Positions 24,070-32,123 of a stretch of 64,000 nt of DNA are shown here, piece after piece (position 1 is the first letter of the stretch; every line of letters begins with the position of its first letter). The DNA comes from Oscillospiraceae bacterium (lineage in GTDB: Bacteria > Bacillota > Clostridia > Oscillospirales > Oscillospiraceae), in NCBI GenBank assembly GCA_017535635.1, contig JAFXTU010000022.1, positions 62,001 through 126,000 of the forward strand. The letters run 5' to 3'. The notes beneath the pieces are model-generated. The model worked only from the letters and a program-made list of their open reading frames with translations. It did not search any database and was not told the origin of the DNA. The position numbers were made by a program, and so were the translations under genes.

Positions 24070-25476
24070 ATGAATAAAACGATACGAACCGTGATCGCCA
24101 TCTGTCTCGCGTCAGTGCTGCTCTGCTCCGGCATCTGCCTGGGCACGGTCTCCTACATCCGGCATTCCGATACGAGCCTGTCCGCCCCTCCGGCGGAAAT
24201 AGCCCCTCTCGACGCGGCAGCGGAGGGCTACGTCTCCACCGCTTTTGCCCCGGCCCCCGCGGCCTCTGCCGGGACAGAAGCCAGGCTCAGCGCTTCCGAG
24301 ATCTATGACCTGGCCTGCAAGCAGGTGGTGGGCATCTCTACCACCGTCCAGGGCTACAACATGTTCGGCCAGCTCTCCTCCACCGCCGTCAGCGGCACCG
24401 GCTTCATTCTCTCCGAGGACGGCTACATCCTCACCAACAACCACCTGGTGGAGAAGGCCATGCGCAACGGCGGCACCGTCAAAGTCATCTTCCACGACGG
24501 CAGCGAGTACGAGGCGGAGATCATGGGCGCGGAAGGCACCCAGACCGACATCGCCCTCCTGAAGATCGACGCCAAAGGCCTCACCCCCGTGGTTCTGGGG
24601 GACAGCGACGAGATGAAGGTGGGCGAGCAGGCCTATGTGGTGGGCAATCCCCTGGGAGAACTCACCTATACCCTCACCTCCGGCATCATCTCTGCCCTGG
24701 ACCGGGAGATCGCCACGGAGCGGAACGTCCGGGTCCATATGTTCCAGCTGGACGCAGCCATCAACAACGGCAACTCCGGCGGCCCCGTCTACAACGACCG
24801 GGGCGAGGTGATCGGGGTGGTCACCGCCAAGTATAAGTCCGCGGGCATCGAGGGTCTGGGCTTCGCCATCCCTGTGAACACGGCCAGGGCCATCGCCGAA
24901 TCCATCCGGGACAAGGGCTACGTCACCGGCAAGCCCTACTTCGGCATCATCGTCACCAACCAGACCTACGAGGATGTGGAGGCCGCCGACGGCGTCAGGG
25001 GCGTGATGGTCTACTCCGTTGACGAGGGCTCCTGCGCCGAGAAGGCCGGGATGCAGGCGGGCGACCTGATCGTGGCGATGGGCGGTACTGACGTGGAGAC
25101 CATGGATGACATCACCAGGGTCAAGCTGGACTACCGTGCCGGGGATGAATGCCAGGTGAAGATCTGGCGGGAGGGCGAGTATATGACCCTCACGGTGGTT
25201 TTCGACGAGGAGCCTCCCGAGAGTGAAAAGACTCCGCTTCCCCAGATAGAGGAAACGCCCCGGAGCAGCGCCCCCGAGTCGGGCAGCGATGCGGAGGAGC
25301 CTCAGACGGAGGAGCCCCAGGACGAGGACCCCTACTATGACAGCTTTGACGACTGGATGGATGACTTCTTCGGCCGCTTCTTCGACTACTTCGGCGACGA
25401 AGGCCAGGAGGAAGAAGGCAGCGGCGACACGCCCCGGAGCGGCAGCAGCTCCAAGGGCTTCCGGCACTTCGGCTGA
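24070..25476 (+). CDS. htrA: HtrA/DegP-like membrane-anchored serine protease
   Basis: A 468-residue envelope protease. An N-terminal membrane anchor spans about 5-27, then a short linker, a trypsin-like domain (about 75-285) and one PDZ domain (about 300-385). The catalytic residues are H125 (TNNHLV), D160 (TDIALLKID) and S236 (GNSGGPV). The PDZ carboxylate loop reads PYFGIIV. The last 80 residues are acidic and low-complexity (PQTEEPQDEDPYYDSFDDW). It probably degrades or refolds damaged exported proteins. ATG 24070 follows AAGGAG. Upstream 11-bp-spaced repeats suggest two-component control, as CssRS does in Bacillus. A terminator follows. Confidence 0.93.
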   Translation: MNKTIRTVIAICLASVLLCSGICLGTVSYIRHSDTSLSAPPAEIAPLDAAAEGYVSTAFAPAPAASAGTEARLSASEIYDLACKQVVGISTTVQGYNMFGQLSSTAVSGTGFILSEDGYILTNNHLVEKAMRNGGTVKVIFHDGSEYEAEIMGAEGTQTDIALLKIDAKGLTPVVLGDSDEMKVGEQAYVVGNPLGELTYTLTSGIISALDREIATERNVRVHMFQLDAAINNGNSGGPVYNDRGEVIGVVTAKYKSAGIEGLGFAIPVNTARAIAESIRDKGYVTGKPYFGIIVTNQTYEDVEAADGVRGVMVYSVDEGSCAEKAGMQAGDLIVAMGGTDVETMDDITRVKLDYRAGDECQVKIWREGEYMTLTVVFDEEPPESEKTPLPQIEETPRSSAPESGSDAEEPQTEEPQDEDPYYDSFDDWMDDFFGRFFDYFGDEGQEEEGSGDTPRSGSSSKGFRHFG

Positions 25477-25530
25477 TTCCTGATTCAGATCATTTCTTAC
25501 CCCCTTTTTCTTCGGATCCGTTCCGGCCGA

Positions 25531-25571
25531 CAGGGCCGGGAAGCCCTGCGCTTCCCGGCCCTGCGTTTTTT
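25531..25571 (+). terminator. Intrinsic terminator after htrA
   Basis: CAGGGCCGGGAAG (25531-25543), a seven-base loop, its complement (25551-25563) and a T6 run. Confidence 0.85.
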
Positions 25572-25579
25572 CTCCGCCC

Positions 25580-25608
25580 TTGCCGAAAGAGGCGGAAGCG
25601 GTTATACT
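25580..25608 (+). promoter_or_regulatory. Promoter for the macro-domain gene
   Basis: TTGCCG (25580-25585), 17-bp spacer and TATACT (25603-25608), about 28 bp before ATG 25637. Confidence 0.6.
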
Positions 25609-25636
25609 GAAAAAAACCTATGCCAGGAGGCGCGCC

Positions 25637-26764
25637 ATGCCGCTGTATCTCACCCATCAGGACATCACCACGATGAAAACTGACGCCATCGTAAACGCCG
25701 CGAACGAATCCCTCCTGGGGGGCGGCGGCGTGGACGGGGCCATCCACTGCGCCGCCGGGCCGGAGCTTTTGGAGGCGTGCCGCCCCCTGGGGGGCTGCCG
25801 CCCGGGGGAGGCCAAGCGCACCCTGGGCTACCGGCTCCCGGCAAAGTATATCATCCACACCGTGGGCCCCCGCTGGCGGGGGGGACGGGAGGGGGAGGAA
25901 GAGACCCTGCGGGCCTGTTACCGGAATTCCCTTCTTCTGGCGCAGGAGTCCGGCTGTGAGAGCGTCGCCTTCCCCCTGATCTCCTCCGGGATCTTCGGCT
26001 ATCCCAAGGAGGAGGCCCTGGACATCGCCCAGGAGGAGATCCGCCGCTTTCTTCAGACGGAGGACATGACCGTCTACCTCATTCTCTTCGGCCGGGAACC
26101 TCTGGACCGGTACCGCTTCCCGGAACTCAGACGGCAGCTGGAGGCCCTGGAGGCGGAAAAAGAGAGCGCCGTCGCTCCGGACTTCCTGGCATCCATGGTG
26201 GGGAACGCTCCGATGGCTCCGGGCTCCTCGGCCTCTATTGTCGAGGAACGGGAGGAACTCCTTCCACAGCTCCGTCCCGCTCCTCTGCCCTCCCCCGCCG
26301 CGACCCGCCCCGCGAAGGAGAAAAAAACCCTCATTTCTCCCCGGCGGAAAAGGGAGTCCCTTCCCCAGGCGGAGAAGGCGGCAGCCCAGGCGCCCCAGAG
26401 CCTGGAGGAAGCCCTCAGATACCTGGACGAGAGCTTTTCCCAGATGCTGCTGCGAAAGATCACCGAAAAGGGGATGACCGACGCGGAATGCTATAAGAAG
26501 GCCAACATCGACCGGAAGCTCTTCAGCAAGATCCGCTCCGACGCCCACTACCGGCCAAGTAAGCCCACGGCCCTGGCCTTTGCCGCGGCCCTGGAGCTGC
26601 CCCTGCCGGAGGTGCGGGAGCTGCTGGGGAAGGCGGGCTTCGCCCTCTCCCGCTCCAGCGCCTTCGACGTGATCGTGGAGTACTTCTTCTCCCGGGGAGA
26701 GTACGACATCTTCCGCATCAACGAGGCTCTCTTCGCCTTCGACCAGGCTTTGCTGGGTAATTAA
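25637..26764 (+). CDS. Macro domain protein with C-terminal helical (HTH-like) domain
   Basis: A 375-residue cytoplasmic protein. Residues 1-165 are a macro domain that binds ADP-ribose and, in relatives, removes O-acetyl or ADP-ribosyl groups: DAIVNAANESLLGGGGVDGAIH is the binding loop (cut across two motifs) and SSGIFGYPKEEAL the phosphate loop. A low-complexity linker (about 195-255) leads to a helical domain (about 262-375) with KITEKGMTDAECYKKANIDR and LFSKIRSDAHYRPSKPTALA, which looks like a divergent XRE-type helix-turn-helix. ATG 25637 follows AGGAGG. A VWA gene lies 220 bp downstream beyond a repeat element, and the pair may act together in ADP-ribose signalling or stress. Confidence 0.88.
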   Translation: MPLYLTHQDITTMKTDAIVNAANESLLGGGGVDGAIHCAAGPELLEACRPLGGCRPGEAKRTLGYRLPAKYIIHTVGPRWRGGREGEEETLRACYRNSLLLAQESGCESVAFPLISSGIFGYPKEEALDIAQEEIRRFLQTEDMTVYLILFGREPLDRYRFPELRRQLEALEAEKESAVAPDFLASMVGNAPMAPGSSASIVEEREELLPQLRPAPLPSPAATRPAKEKKTLISPRRKRESLPQAEKAAAQAPQSLEEALRYLDESFSQMLLRKITEKGMTDAECYKKANIDRKLFSKIRSDAHYRPSKPTALAFAAALELPLPEVRELLGKAGFALSRSSAFDVIVEYFFSRGEYDIFRINEALFAFDQALLGN

Positions 26765-26783
26765 AATATCACCTCTACGTTCC

Positions 26784-26880
26784 CCAAATCGGAGCCCAAC
26801 GGAGTGGGTCCGATTTGGAGAGGAGGAGTCGGGGGAATCTTGCAGGTATTCGCGCCTGCGCGGATACCTGCCATTCCCCC
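26784..26880 (+). repeat. Dispersed two-hairpin repeat element, copy A
   Basis: Hairpin 1: CCAAATCGGAGCCCA (26784-26798) with TGGGTCCGATTTGG (26805-26818). Linker GAGAGGAGGAG. Hairpin 2: GGGGGAAT...GCAGGTAT...CGCGC (26831-26855) folding on its complement up to 26880. The same element in opposite orientation lies at 51245-51346. It occupies most of the 219-bp gap between the macro-domain and VWA genes. Confidence 0.85.
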
Positions 26881-26983
26881 GAACGACGACGAAATGTCGC
26901 TTCACAGGCGACCAAAGCCCTCCTGAAATGGGGTATCCTGTGTCCAGAAAACACAAAACGCCACATTACAGGAGGGCAAAAAC

Positions 26984-27631
26984 ATGAAAAAGAACTGCAC
27001 TGAGCTGGTATTCATCCTGGACCGCAGCGGCTCCATGGCGGGGCTGGAGCCGGACACCATCGGCGGCTTCAACGCCATGATTGAAAAGCAGAAGAAGGAA
27101 GCGGGAGAGTGCCACGTGAGCACGATCCTATTTGGAAGCGACAGCCAGGTCGTCCACGACCGGCTCCCCCTGGCCGAGGTCCCGCCCATGACGGACAAGG
27201 AGTACTTCGTGGGGGGCTGCACCGCCCTGCTGGACGCCATCGGCGGCGCGGTGAAGCACATCGAGACCATCCATAAGTACGCCCGGGAGGAGGACGTGCC
27301 GAAGCACACCCTCTTCGTCATCACCACCGACGGCATGGAAAACGCCTCCAGGAAGTTCAGCTCGGACGAGGTGAAGAAGCTCATCCGGCGGAAGCAGGAG
27401 GAGGGCTGGGAGTTCCTCTTCCTGGCGGCCAACATCGACGCCGTGGAGACCGCAAGGAGCTTCGGCATCGGCGAGGACCGGGCCGTAAACTACACCCCCG
27501 ACGCCGCGGGGACCCAGCTGAACTACGAGGTGGTGGGCGAGGCGGTGGCCTCCTTCCGGGCCAGCCGTCCGCTGGCAAAGAGCTGGAAGGCACGCATCGA
27601 GGAAGACCACCGGAGCAGAGGCAAAAAGTAA
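26984..27631 (+). CDS. VWA domain protein
   Basis: A 215-residue von Willebrand factor A domain protein. The metal-ion-dependent adhesion site is complete: FILDRSGSMAG (DxSxS), the threonine in GGCTALLDAI, and the aspartate of VITTDGMENAS. There is no signal peptide or membrane segment, so it is intracellular, where VWA proteins usually scaffold multi-protein complexes, often with AAA+ ATPases or TerD-type stress systems. ATG 26984 has an AGGAGG site. It follows the macro-domain gene, separated by repeat element A, and is closed by a strong terminator. Confidence 0.92.
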   Translation: MKKNCTELVFILDRSGSMAGLEPDTIGGFNAMIEKQKKEAGECHVSTILFGSDSQVVHDRLPLAEVPPMTDKEYFVGGCTALLDAIGGAVKHIETIHKYAREEDVPKHTLFVITTDGMENASRKFSSDEVKKLIRRKQEEGWEFLFLAANIDAVETARSFGIGEDRAVNYTPDAAGTQLNYEVVGEAVASFRASRPLAKSWKARIEEDHRSRGKK

Positions 27632-27651
27632 ACAGCCGCGGGAAAAACTGG

Positions 27652-27684
27652 GGGGGGCAGCCGAATGGCTGCCCCGGTTTTTTT
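27652..27684 (+). terminator. Intrinsic terminator after the VWA gene
   Basis: GGGGCAGCC (27654-27662), GAAT loop, GGCTGCCCC (27667-27675), then T7. Confidence 0.88.
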
Positions 27685-27852
27685 CGGCGTCAGCGACGCC
27701 ATGGCCCGGCAGCCCTTTTGGAGCTTTACTTCCGTCTGTCCTCCCGCCATAATATTGACGGGATTCCCCGCCACGCCGTGCAATATTGCCCGAAATAACG
27801 GTACATAAGAAGTAGAGACGGACCCAAGAACACACAGGAAGGAGGCGGAAGC

Positions 27853-28410
27853 GTGGAGGACAGCGCCATCATCGAGCTCTACTGGCAGCGCAGTGAGCAG
27901 GCCATCGCCGAGACCCAGACGAAATACGGGGCCTTCTGCTATTCTGTCGCCCTGAACCTGCTGCGCATCCCCGAGGACGCGGAGGAGTGCGTCAGCGACA
28001 CCTACCACGCCGCCTGGAATGCCATGCCGCCCCAAAGGCCGGAAAAGCTCCGGGCCTGGCTGGGGCGGGTGACCCGGAACCTCTCCCTGAGCCTATGGAA
28101 CCGGAACCACCGGGCGAAGCGCTCCGGGGGCATCCCGGAGCTGCTGGACGAGCTGGAGGACTGCCTCCCCGCCCCGGAGACGGCAGAGACCGCCCTGGAG
28201 GCCAGGGAGCTGGCCCGGGCCATCGACGCCTGGCTATCCTCCCTCCGGCGGGAGGACCGGGTCCTCTTCCTGGGCCGCTACTGGAATGGGCTGAGCATTC
28301 AGGAACTTGCCTTTCGCCGGGGAATGAAGCCGGAAAAGCTGTCTCTCCGGCTGTTCCGGCTACGGCAAAGCCTCCGTGGTTTTCTGGAGAAGGAGGGATA
28401 CGTACTGTGA
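27853..28410 (+). CDS. ECF-type RNA polymerase sigma factor
   Basis: A 185-residue sigma-70 family protein lacking regions 1 and 3. Region 2 is visible as GAFCYSVALNLLRIPEDAEECVSDTYHAAW (cut between its helices), followed by PEKLRAWLGRVTRNLSLSLW. Region 4 is REDRVLFLGRYWNGLSIQELAFRRGMKPEKLSLRLFRLRQSL. The start is GTG 27853 after AAGGAGG. The stop overlaps the start of a membrane protein gene (GTGA), which is the usual layout of an ECF sigma factor with its anti-sigma partner. Two AATATTG copies 31 bp apart (27751, 27782) lie upstream and may be regulatory. Confidence 0.93.
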   Translation: MEDSAIIELYWQRSEQAIAETQTKYGAFCYSVALNLLRIPEDAEECVSDTYHAAWNAMPPQRPEKLRAWLGRVTRNLSLSLWNRNHRAKRSGGIPELLDELEDCLPAPETAETALEARELARAIDAWLSSLRREDRVLFLGRYWNGLSIQELAFRRGMKPEKLSLRLFRLRQSLRGFLEKEGYVL

Positions 28411-29897
28411 AGCGAGAAAAAGCAAAGCTTCTCTTTGAGGCCATCGGCCTCATCCGGGAGGAGACCATAGAGGAGACTCAGGCGGCCCTGCAAAGACGGC
28501 GGCGGCCCGGGCTGCGGAGGGCCGCGGTCCTGGCGGCCTGCTTCTGCCTGGCGCTGGCCGCCGGCGGGATCATCCGGAATCTGGGGCTGGTGGGATTTCC
28601 CTTCCTCTTCCCCGGCGGCAGGACCGGGGGCGGCGGCGGACAGACCGGGACGAGCTATATGTCCTACATGGGGCCTGTATTCCCCCTGAGCGCCCGGGAT
28701 GGAGGCGAAGGGCTTACCGTCACCCGCAGCACGGACTTCGGCTTCTCCAATCCCCGGGACCGGCAGCTTCAGTGCCAAATCACCGAAGAATACGTTTTGA
28801 CGAATCCGGGAGAGGCAGCGGAGACCGTCACCCTCCTCTATCCCTTCGCGGCGGCCCTCTCCGACGAAGCAAAATACTTCCCCGCCCTGTGCGCCGATGG
28901 AGAGGCCCTGGAAGCGGAGCTTTTGATGGGCCCCGTCACCGACGGCGTGACGACGGACCCGGTGCGCTCCTGGGAGGACTACCGGGGGTTTCTGGAAGGA
29001 GAGCTGCCGCTGACAGCCCTCCGGGACCCAGGCCTCATGGACCTGCCGGTGACGGTCTATGAGATCGGCGGTATGTACGACGACAGCGGGGAAAAGCGGC
29101 CCACTTCCGTCCTGAACCTGGAATTCACCGCAGACTTCTCCCGGACCGCCATTCTCACCTTCCGCTTCAACGGCGGAAGCAATGACCTGGAGACCGGCCG
29201 CTGTGACCGGCACACCGACATCCGGGAGCACACGAACCCGGAATGGGGGGAGAGTGCCTTCCTCCTGGTGCTGGGGGAGGATATCGAAGGCTGTGAAATG
29301 AAAGCCTGGACAAATGCCGCTCTGGAAACACCGGCGGAGCGGGCGGGCGGGACCCTGCGGCGCTATACCTCCACCCTGGAGGAGATGCTCGCCAGGGCCC
29401 TGGAAGCGGAGCTGCGCCTCTTTATGAGCCAGAACGCGGATGGAAACCTCAACCTCTCCCATGAACGGCTCCTGGAGCTGACCCTGGCCCGGATGGAGGA
29501 GCTGGGGCTGACCGGCGAGGGCCCAGGGAGCTTTACCTATCGCAGTGAGGGCTTCCTGGAGGATATTTTTACGGTCGTCCTTCGGCACCGGCGGCTGATG
29601 TACGCCCGCTTCACCCTCACCATCCCCGCCGGGGAAAGCATTACGGTCACGGCAGAGTATATGAAGCAGCCCAGCATCGACTTCGGCGGGCGGGAAGCTT
29701 ACCGGAACGGCTACGACCTGGTGACGAAGCTGGGGAGCGAGCTTAGCTTCACAACGCAGGAGGCCAGTCTCAGCGGCGGGGAGAAGGTTGAGATCGTGGA
29801 CCAGAACTTCGGTTTCGACCCTGCGAAGGGGATCACCCGGGTCACCCTGGACCCGGAAAAAGAGCACTACTACCTGGACGTGCGGCTGAGGGGCTGA
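28407..29897 (+). CDS. Membrane-anchored putative anti-sigma partner with large external domain
   Basis: A 496-residue protein coupled to the ECF sigma gene by a four-base overlap. Residues 1-38 are cytoplasmic and basic (MKREKAKLLFEAIGLI...RRRRPGLRR), one membrane helix spans about 39-62, and about 430 residues lie outside the membrane. The external part is beta-rich with no domain I can name and contains segments such as TVTRSTDFGFSNPRDRQL and TLEEMLARALEAELRL. By position and topology it probably holds the sigma factor inactive and senses a cell-surface signal, but no recognised zinc anti-sigma motif is present. The start is GTG 28407. A perfect hairpin follows. Confidence 0.7.
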   Translation: MKREKAKLLFEAIGLIREETIEETQAALQRRRRPGLRRAAVLAACFCLALAAGGIIRNLGLVGFPFLFPGGRTGGGGGQTGTSYMSYMGPVFPLSARDGGEGLTVTRSTDFGFSNPRDRQLQCQITEEYVLTNPGEAAETVTLLYPFAAALSDEAKYFPALCADGEALEAELLMGPVTDGVTTDPVRSWEDYRGFLEGELPLTALRDPGLMDLPVTVYEIGGMYDDSGEKRPTSVLNLEFTADFSRTAILTFRFNGGSNDLETGRCDRHTDIREHTNPEWGESAFLLVLGEDIEGCEMKAWTNAALETPAERAGGTLRRYTSTLEEMLARALEAELRLFMSQNADGNLNLSHERLLELTLARMEELGLTGEGPGSFTYRSEGFLEDIFTVVLRHRRLMYARFTLTIPAGESITVTAEYMKQPSIDFGGREAYRNGYDLVTKLGSELSFTTQEASLSGGEKVEIVDQNFGFDPAKGITRVTLDPEKEHYYLDVRLRG

Positions 29898-29910
29898 GCG
29901 GCAGACGCAG

Positions 29911-29946
29911 ATCGCCCCGGGCGGGATGCTTCCCGCCCGGGGCGAT
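29911..29946. terminator. Perfect 16-bp hairpin between convergent genes
   Basis: ATCGCCCCGGGCGGGA (29911-29926), TGCT loop, exact complement (29931-29946). No T-run on either side. It separates the sigma-partner gene from a convergent secreted-protein gene. Confidence 0.6.
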
Positions 29947-29960
29947 GGCATTTGCCTTTC

Positions 29961-30902
29961 TTACTTTTTCTTCTTCCCGAACACCGCCAGGAGGATCCCT
30001 GCGACGACGACCACCGCCGCCACCAGCACCACCGGGAGCCAGGGGAAGCCGCTGCCCTGCTGCGCCGGGGCGGGCGTCGGGGCGGGGGCGGCGGGCGAAC
30101 CCCCCGCTGCCGGGGAAGTCGTCTCCGCAGACGCGGGAGCCTCCGTGGACGCTGTTGTTTCGGTAGGCGCTTCCGTGGGTGCAGGAGCCTCCGTGGGCTC
30201 GGGCTCCCCGGTCGGCGCGGGCGCTTCCGTGGGAGCCGGGGTCTCCGCCGGACTCGGGACCTCTGTGGGGACGGTGCCGCTCAGGTCCTCGCTCTCCGGA
30301 TCGTCCAGACAGACCCAAACGTTCCGATAGCCGTAGTAATAGCCCAGGTTCCCCCAGGTCCGCCCCTTGGGGTCCTCATAGAGGGTATTGAACCACAGGG
30401 GAGGCTCTCCGCTGTCGCTGTACACGGAAAACACGCTGTGGTCCACCGCGCCGGGATAGGTCCAGAGCACCAGCTGCTCCAGCCCCTCCAGGGGCAGAAG
30501 TACCTCTTCCTCCGAGTAGATAAACTCCGACCCGTGCTCCTGGGCAAAGGAAACGGCGTCGTACTTCACCGTCAGGTCCCCCAGCTGGACCCAGGCCTCC
30601 TTCCAGCCGTCGTCGTCCCGATAGCGGAAGAAGCCCCAGCCGCCTTCCCGGTCCCAGATCCACTCGATCCAGAGCTCCTCCCCGTTGGGGTATTCCGCCG
30701 TCAGCTTCCCCAGGGGCACGTCGAAGGCGTACACGACGCCCTCTTCCCCGCTGGTGACGTAGGTCCGGTTCTCGGGATAGCACTCGTCAAAGTGGGTCTC
30801 GTAGAAATCGCTTTCCGGCTCCCAGATCACGTCCGCCAGGGCCGGGGCGGCAAGGGCCAGGCACAGAACCAGGGCCAGCAGCAGAGTCATTGCGCGTTTC
30901 AT
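29961..30902 (-). CDS. Secreted, C-terminally membrane-anchored surface protein
   Basis: A 313-residue protein of unknown function. Residues 1-23 are a signal peptide (LALVLCLALAAPALA). About 25-205 form a folded domain with the recurring pattern DFYETHFDEC, WGFFRYRDDDG, YDAVSFAQ and GRTWGNLGYY, then NVWVCLDD. About 210-280 is a Pro/Thr/Glu/Ala repeat linker, and the last 30 residues are a membrane helix followed by KKKK. It is a paralogue of the next gene upstream (30925-31770). The layout suggests a stalked cell-surface domain, SH3-like by feel only. ATG 30902 follows GGAGG. Last gene of a five-gene minus-strand run. Confidence 0.82.
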   Translation of the reverse strand: MKRAMTLLLALVLCLALAAPALADVIWEPESDFYETHFDECYPENRTYVTSGEEGVVYAFDVPLGKLTAEYPNGEELWIEWIWDREGGWGFFRYRDDDGWKEAWVQLGDLTVKYDAVSFAQEHGSEFIYSEEEVLLPLEGLEQLVLWTYPGAVDHSVFSVYSDSGEPPLWFNTLYEDPKGRTWGNLGYYYGYRNVWVCLDDPESEDLSGTVPTEVPSPAETPAPTEAPAPTGEPEPTEAPAPTEAPTETTASTEAPASAETTSPAAGGSPAAPAPTPAPAQQGSGFPWLPVVLVAAVVVVAGILLAVFGKKKK

Positions 30903-30924
30903 AGAGATTACCTCCTTCGGGCGG

Positions 30925-31770
30925 CTACTTCGCCGCCTTTTTCTTTCGGAACAGGAGCAAAAGGATCAAGGCCAGGACCACTGCTCCCAGGGTGAGGCCC
31001 AGGGCCAGCCAGGGGAAACCGGAGGCGCTGTCCTCGGTGAAGCTGATCTGCGGTATGCCTTCCGCCGGGGGGATCAGGTCTTCCCCGGCCCTCTTCGCCG
31101 CCGCCTTCTCGTCCACCCAGGCGGCTTCCGTCTCCTCGATAGCGTCCAGACAGACCCAGAGGCCGCCGTAGAATTTGGAATCCTCGATCCGCCCCCATTT
31201 CCGGCCCAGGGGGTCGGTATACAGGAGATAGAAGGAGGCTTCCCCGTCCCGCAGGAACCAGGCGTAGCTTTCCAGCTCGCCGGGGACCACCACCGTGTCG
31301 GGGACCTCCGCGCCGGGGTAGGCCCAGATCGCCGCGGCTGCGTGGGACGTGAGAAGCACCCGCAGCGGCTCCTCCGGCTCTTCCAGCTCGGAGGCGCGGT
31401 CCCGGACGAAGCTCACGGTATCGTACTGCTCCGCCATCTGCGCCATGGGGACCCAGCCGGAGACGAACTCCCCGTTTTCTTTTTGGAGCTCCATCACGCC
31501 CCAGGTCCCCTTCCACTGGATCAGGAACTGGATGAAGTATGCTTCTCCGTTGGCCAGGGTCGCTATGCGCTTCCCCTCCGGCTCCCGGTACAGGGTCACG
31601 AACCCCTGGGGACCGTTGGTGTAGTAATAGCGGTGCTCCGCCTTCACCTCCTCCCGATGGGCGCGGTAGAAGTCATCCCCCCAGGGCTCGGCGATGGCGT
31701 CCGCCAGGGCCGGGACGGCCAGAGCAAACAGGAGCAAAACGGCGAGGAGCAGCGTCATTTTTCGTTTCAT
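30925..31770 (-). CDS. Secreted, C-terminally membrane-anchored surface protein (paralogue)
   Basis: A 281-residue paralogue of the protein encoded at 29961-30902. It shares the signal peptide style (MTLLLAVLLLFALAVPALA), DDFYRAHREE, the WGVMELQKENGE strand, YDTVSFVRD, the YPGA motif, LLYTDPLGRKWG and WVCLDA. It lacks the long Pro/Thr linker and ends in SGFPWLALGLTLGAVVLAL plus RKKKAAK, the same FPWL-helix-lysine tail. The pair most likely arose by tandem duplication. ATG 31770 has AAGGAGG. Function unknown. Confidence 0.8.
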   Translation of the reverse strand: MKRKMTLLLAVLLLFALAVPALADAIAEPWGDDFYRAHREEVKAEHRYYYTNGPQGFVTLYREPEGKRIATLANGEAYFIQFLIQWKGTWGVMELQKENGEFVSGWVPMAQMAEQYDTVSFVRDRASELEEPEEPLRVLLTSHAAAAIWAYPGAEVPDTVVVPGELESYAWFLRDGEASFYLLYTDPLGRKWGRIEDSKFYGGLWVCLDAIEETEAAWVDEKAAAKRAGEDLIPPAEGIPQISFTEDSASGFPWLALGLTLGAVVLALILLLLFRKKKAAK

Positions 31771-31781
31771 AGGGCACCTCC

Positions 31782-32123
31782 TTAGATCAGGGCATTGAAC
31801 ACCAGCCCCAGGCCGTAGCTGAAGGCGTTGGCGCAGAGGGAAAAGAGGAAGGGTCGGCGCACCCGCTCCCCGTTTCTGCGGTAGAAAAGTCCTTCGACCA
31901 GCACTGCCCCCGCTTCCAGCAGGGGCACCGGGAGCCATTCCGGCCCCGGAGCGTAAGCGCGCCACAGGAGGGCGCAGAGGACCACCGGGGGATTGGTGAG
32001 GACGTTCACCAGGATGCAGAGGATGAGGTCCCGGCCCCGGAGGCCCCAGAGGAAGGCGAAAAGCAGCTCAAGGACCAGGGTCAGGGCCAGGGAGACGCCC
32101 AGGGACGCCAGCAGCCAGCTCAT
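31782..32123 (-). CDS. Small integral membrane protein of unknown function
   Basis: A 113-residue hydrophobic protein with about four predicted helices (LLASLGVSLALTLVLELLFAF, ILVNVLTNPPVVLCALLW, a third around LPVPLLEAGAVLVEGLF, and a C-terminal ANAFSYGLGLVFNALI). I recognise no family. Its start overlaps the stop of the MFS gene (ATGA at 32120-32123) and its stop is 11 bp from the next gene, so it belongs to the same operon. Confidence 0.75.
   Translation of the reverse strand: MSWLLASLGVSLALTLVLELLFAFLWGLRGRDLILCILVNVLTNPPVVLCALLWRAYAPGPEWLPVPLLEAGAVLVEGLFYRRNGERVRRPFLFSLCANAFSYGLGLVFNALI

Noticed and set aside
30110-30290. Repeating GGCGCTTCCGTGGG-like DNA as a possible CRISPR or minisatellite
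   Set aside because: It encodes the Pro/Thr/Glu/Ala linker of the surface protein; the periodicity follows the codons and there are no spacers.
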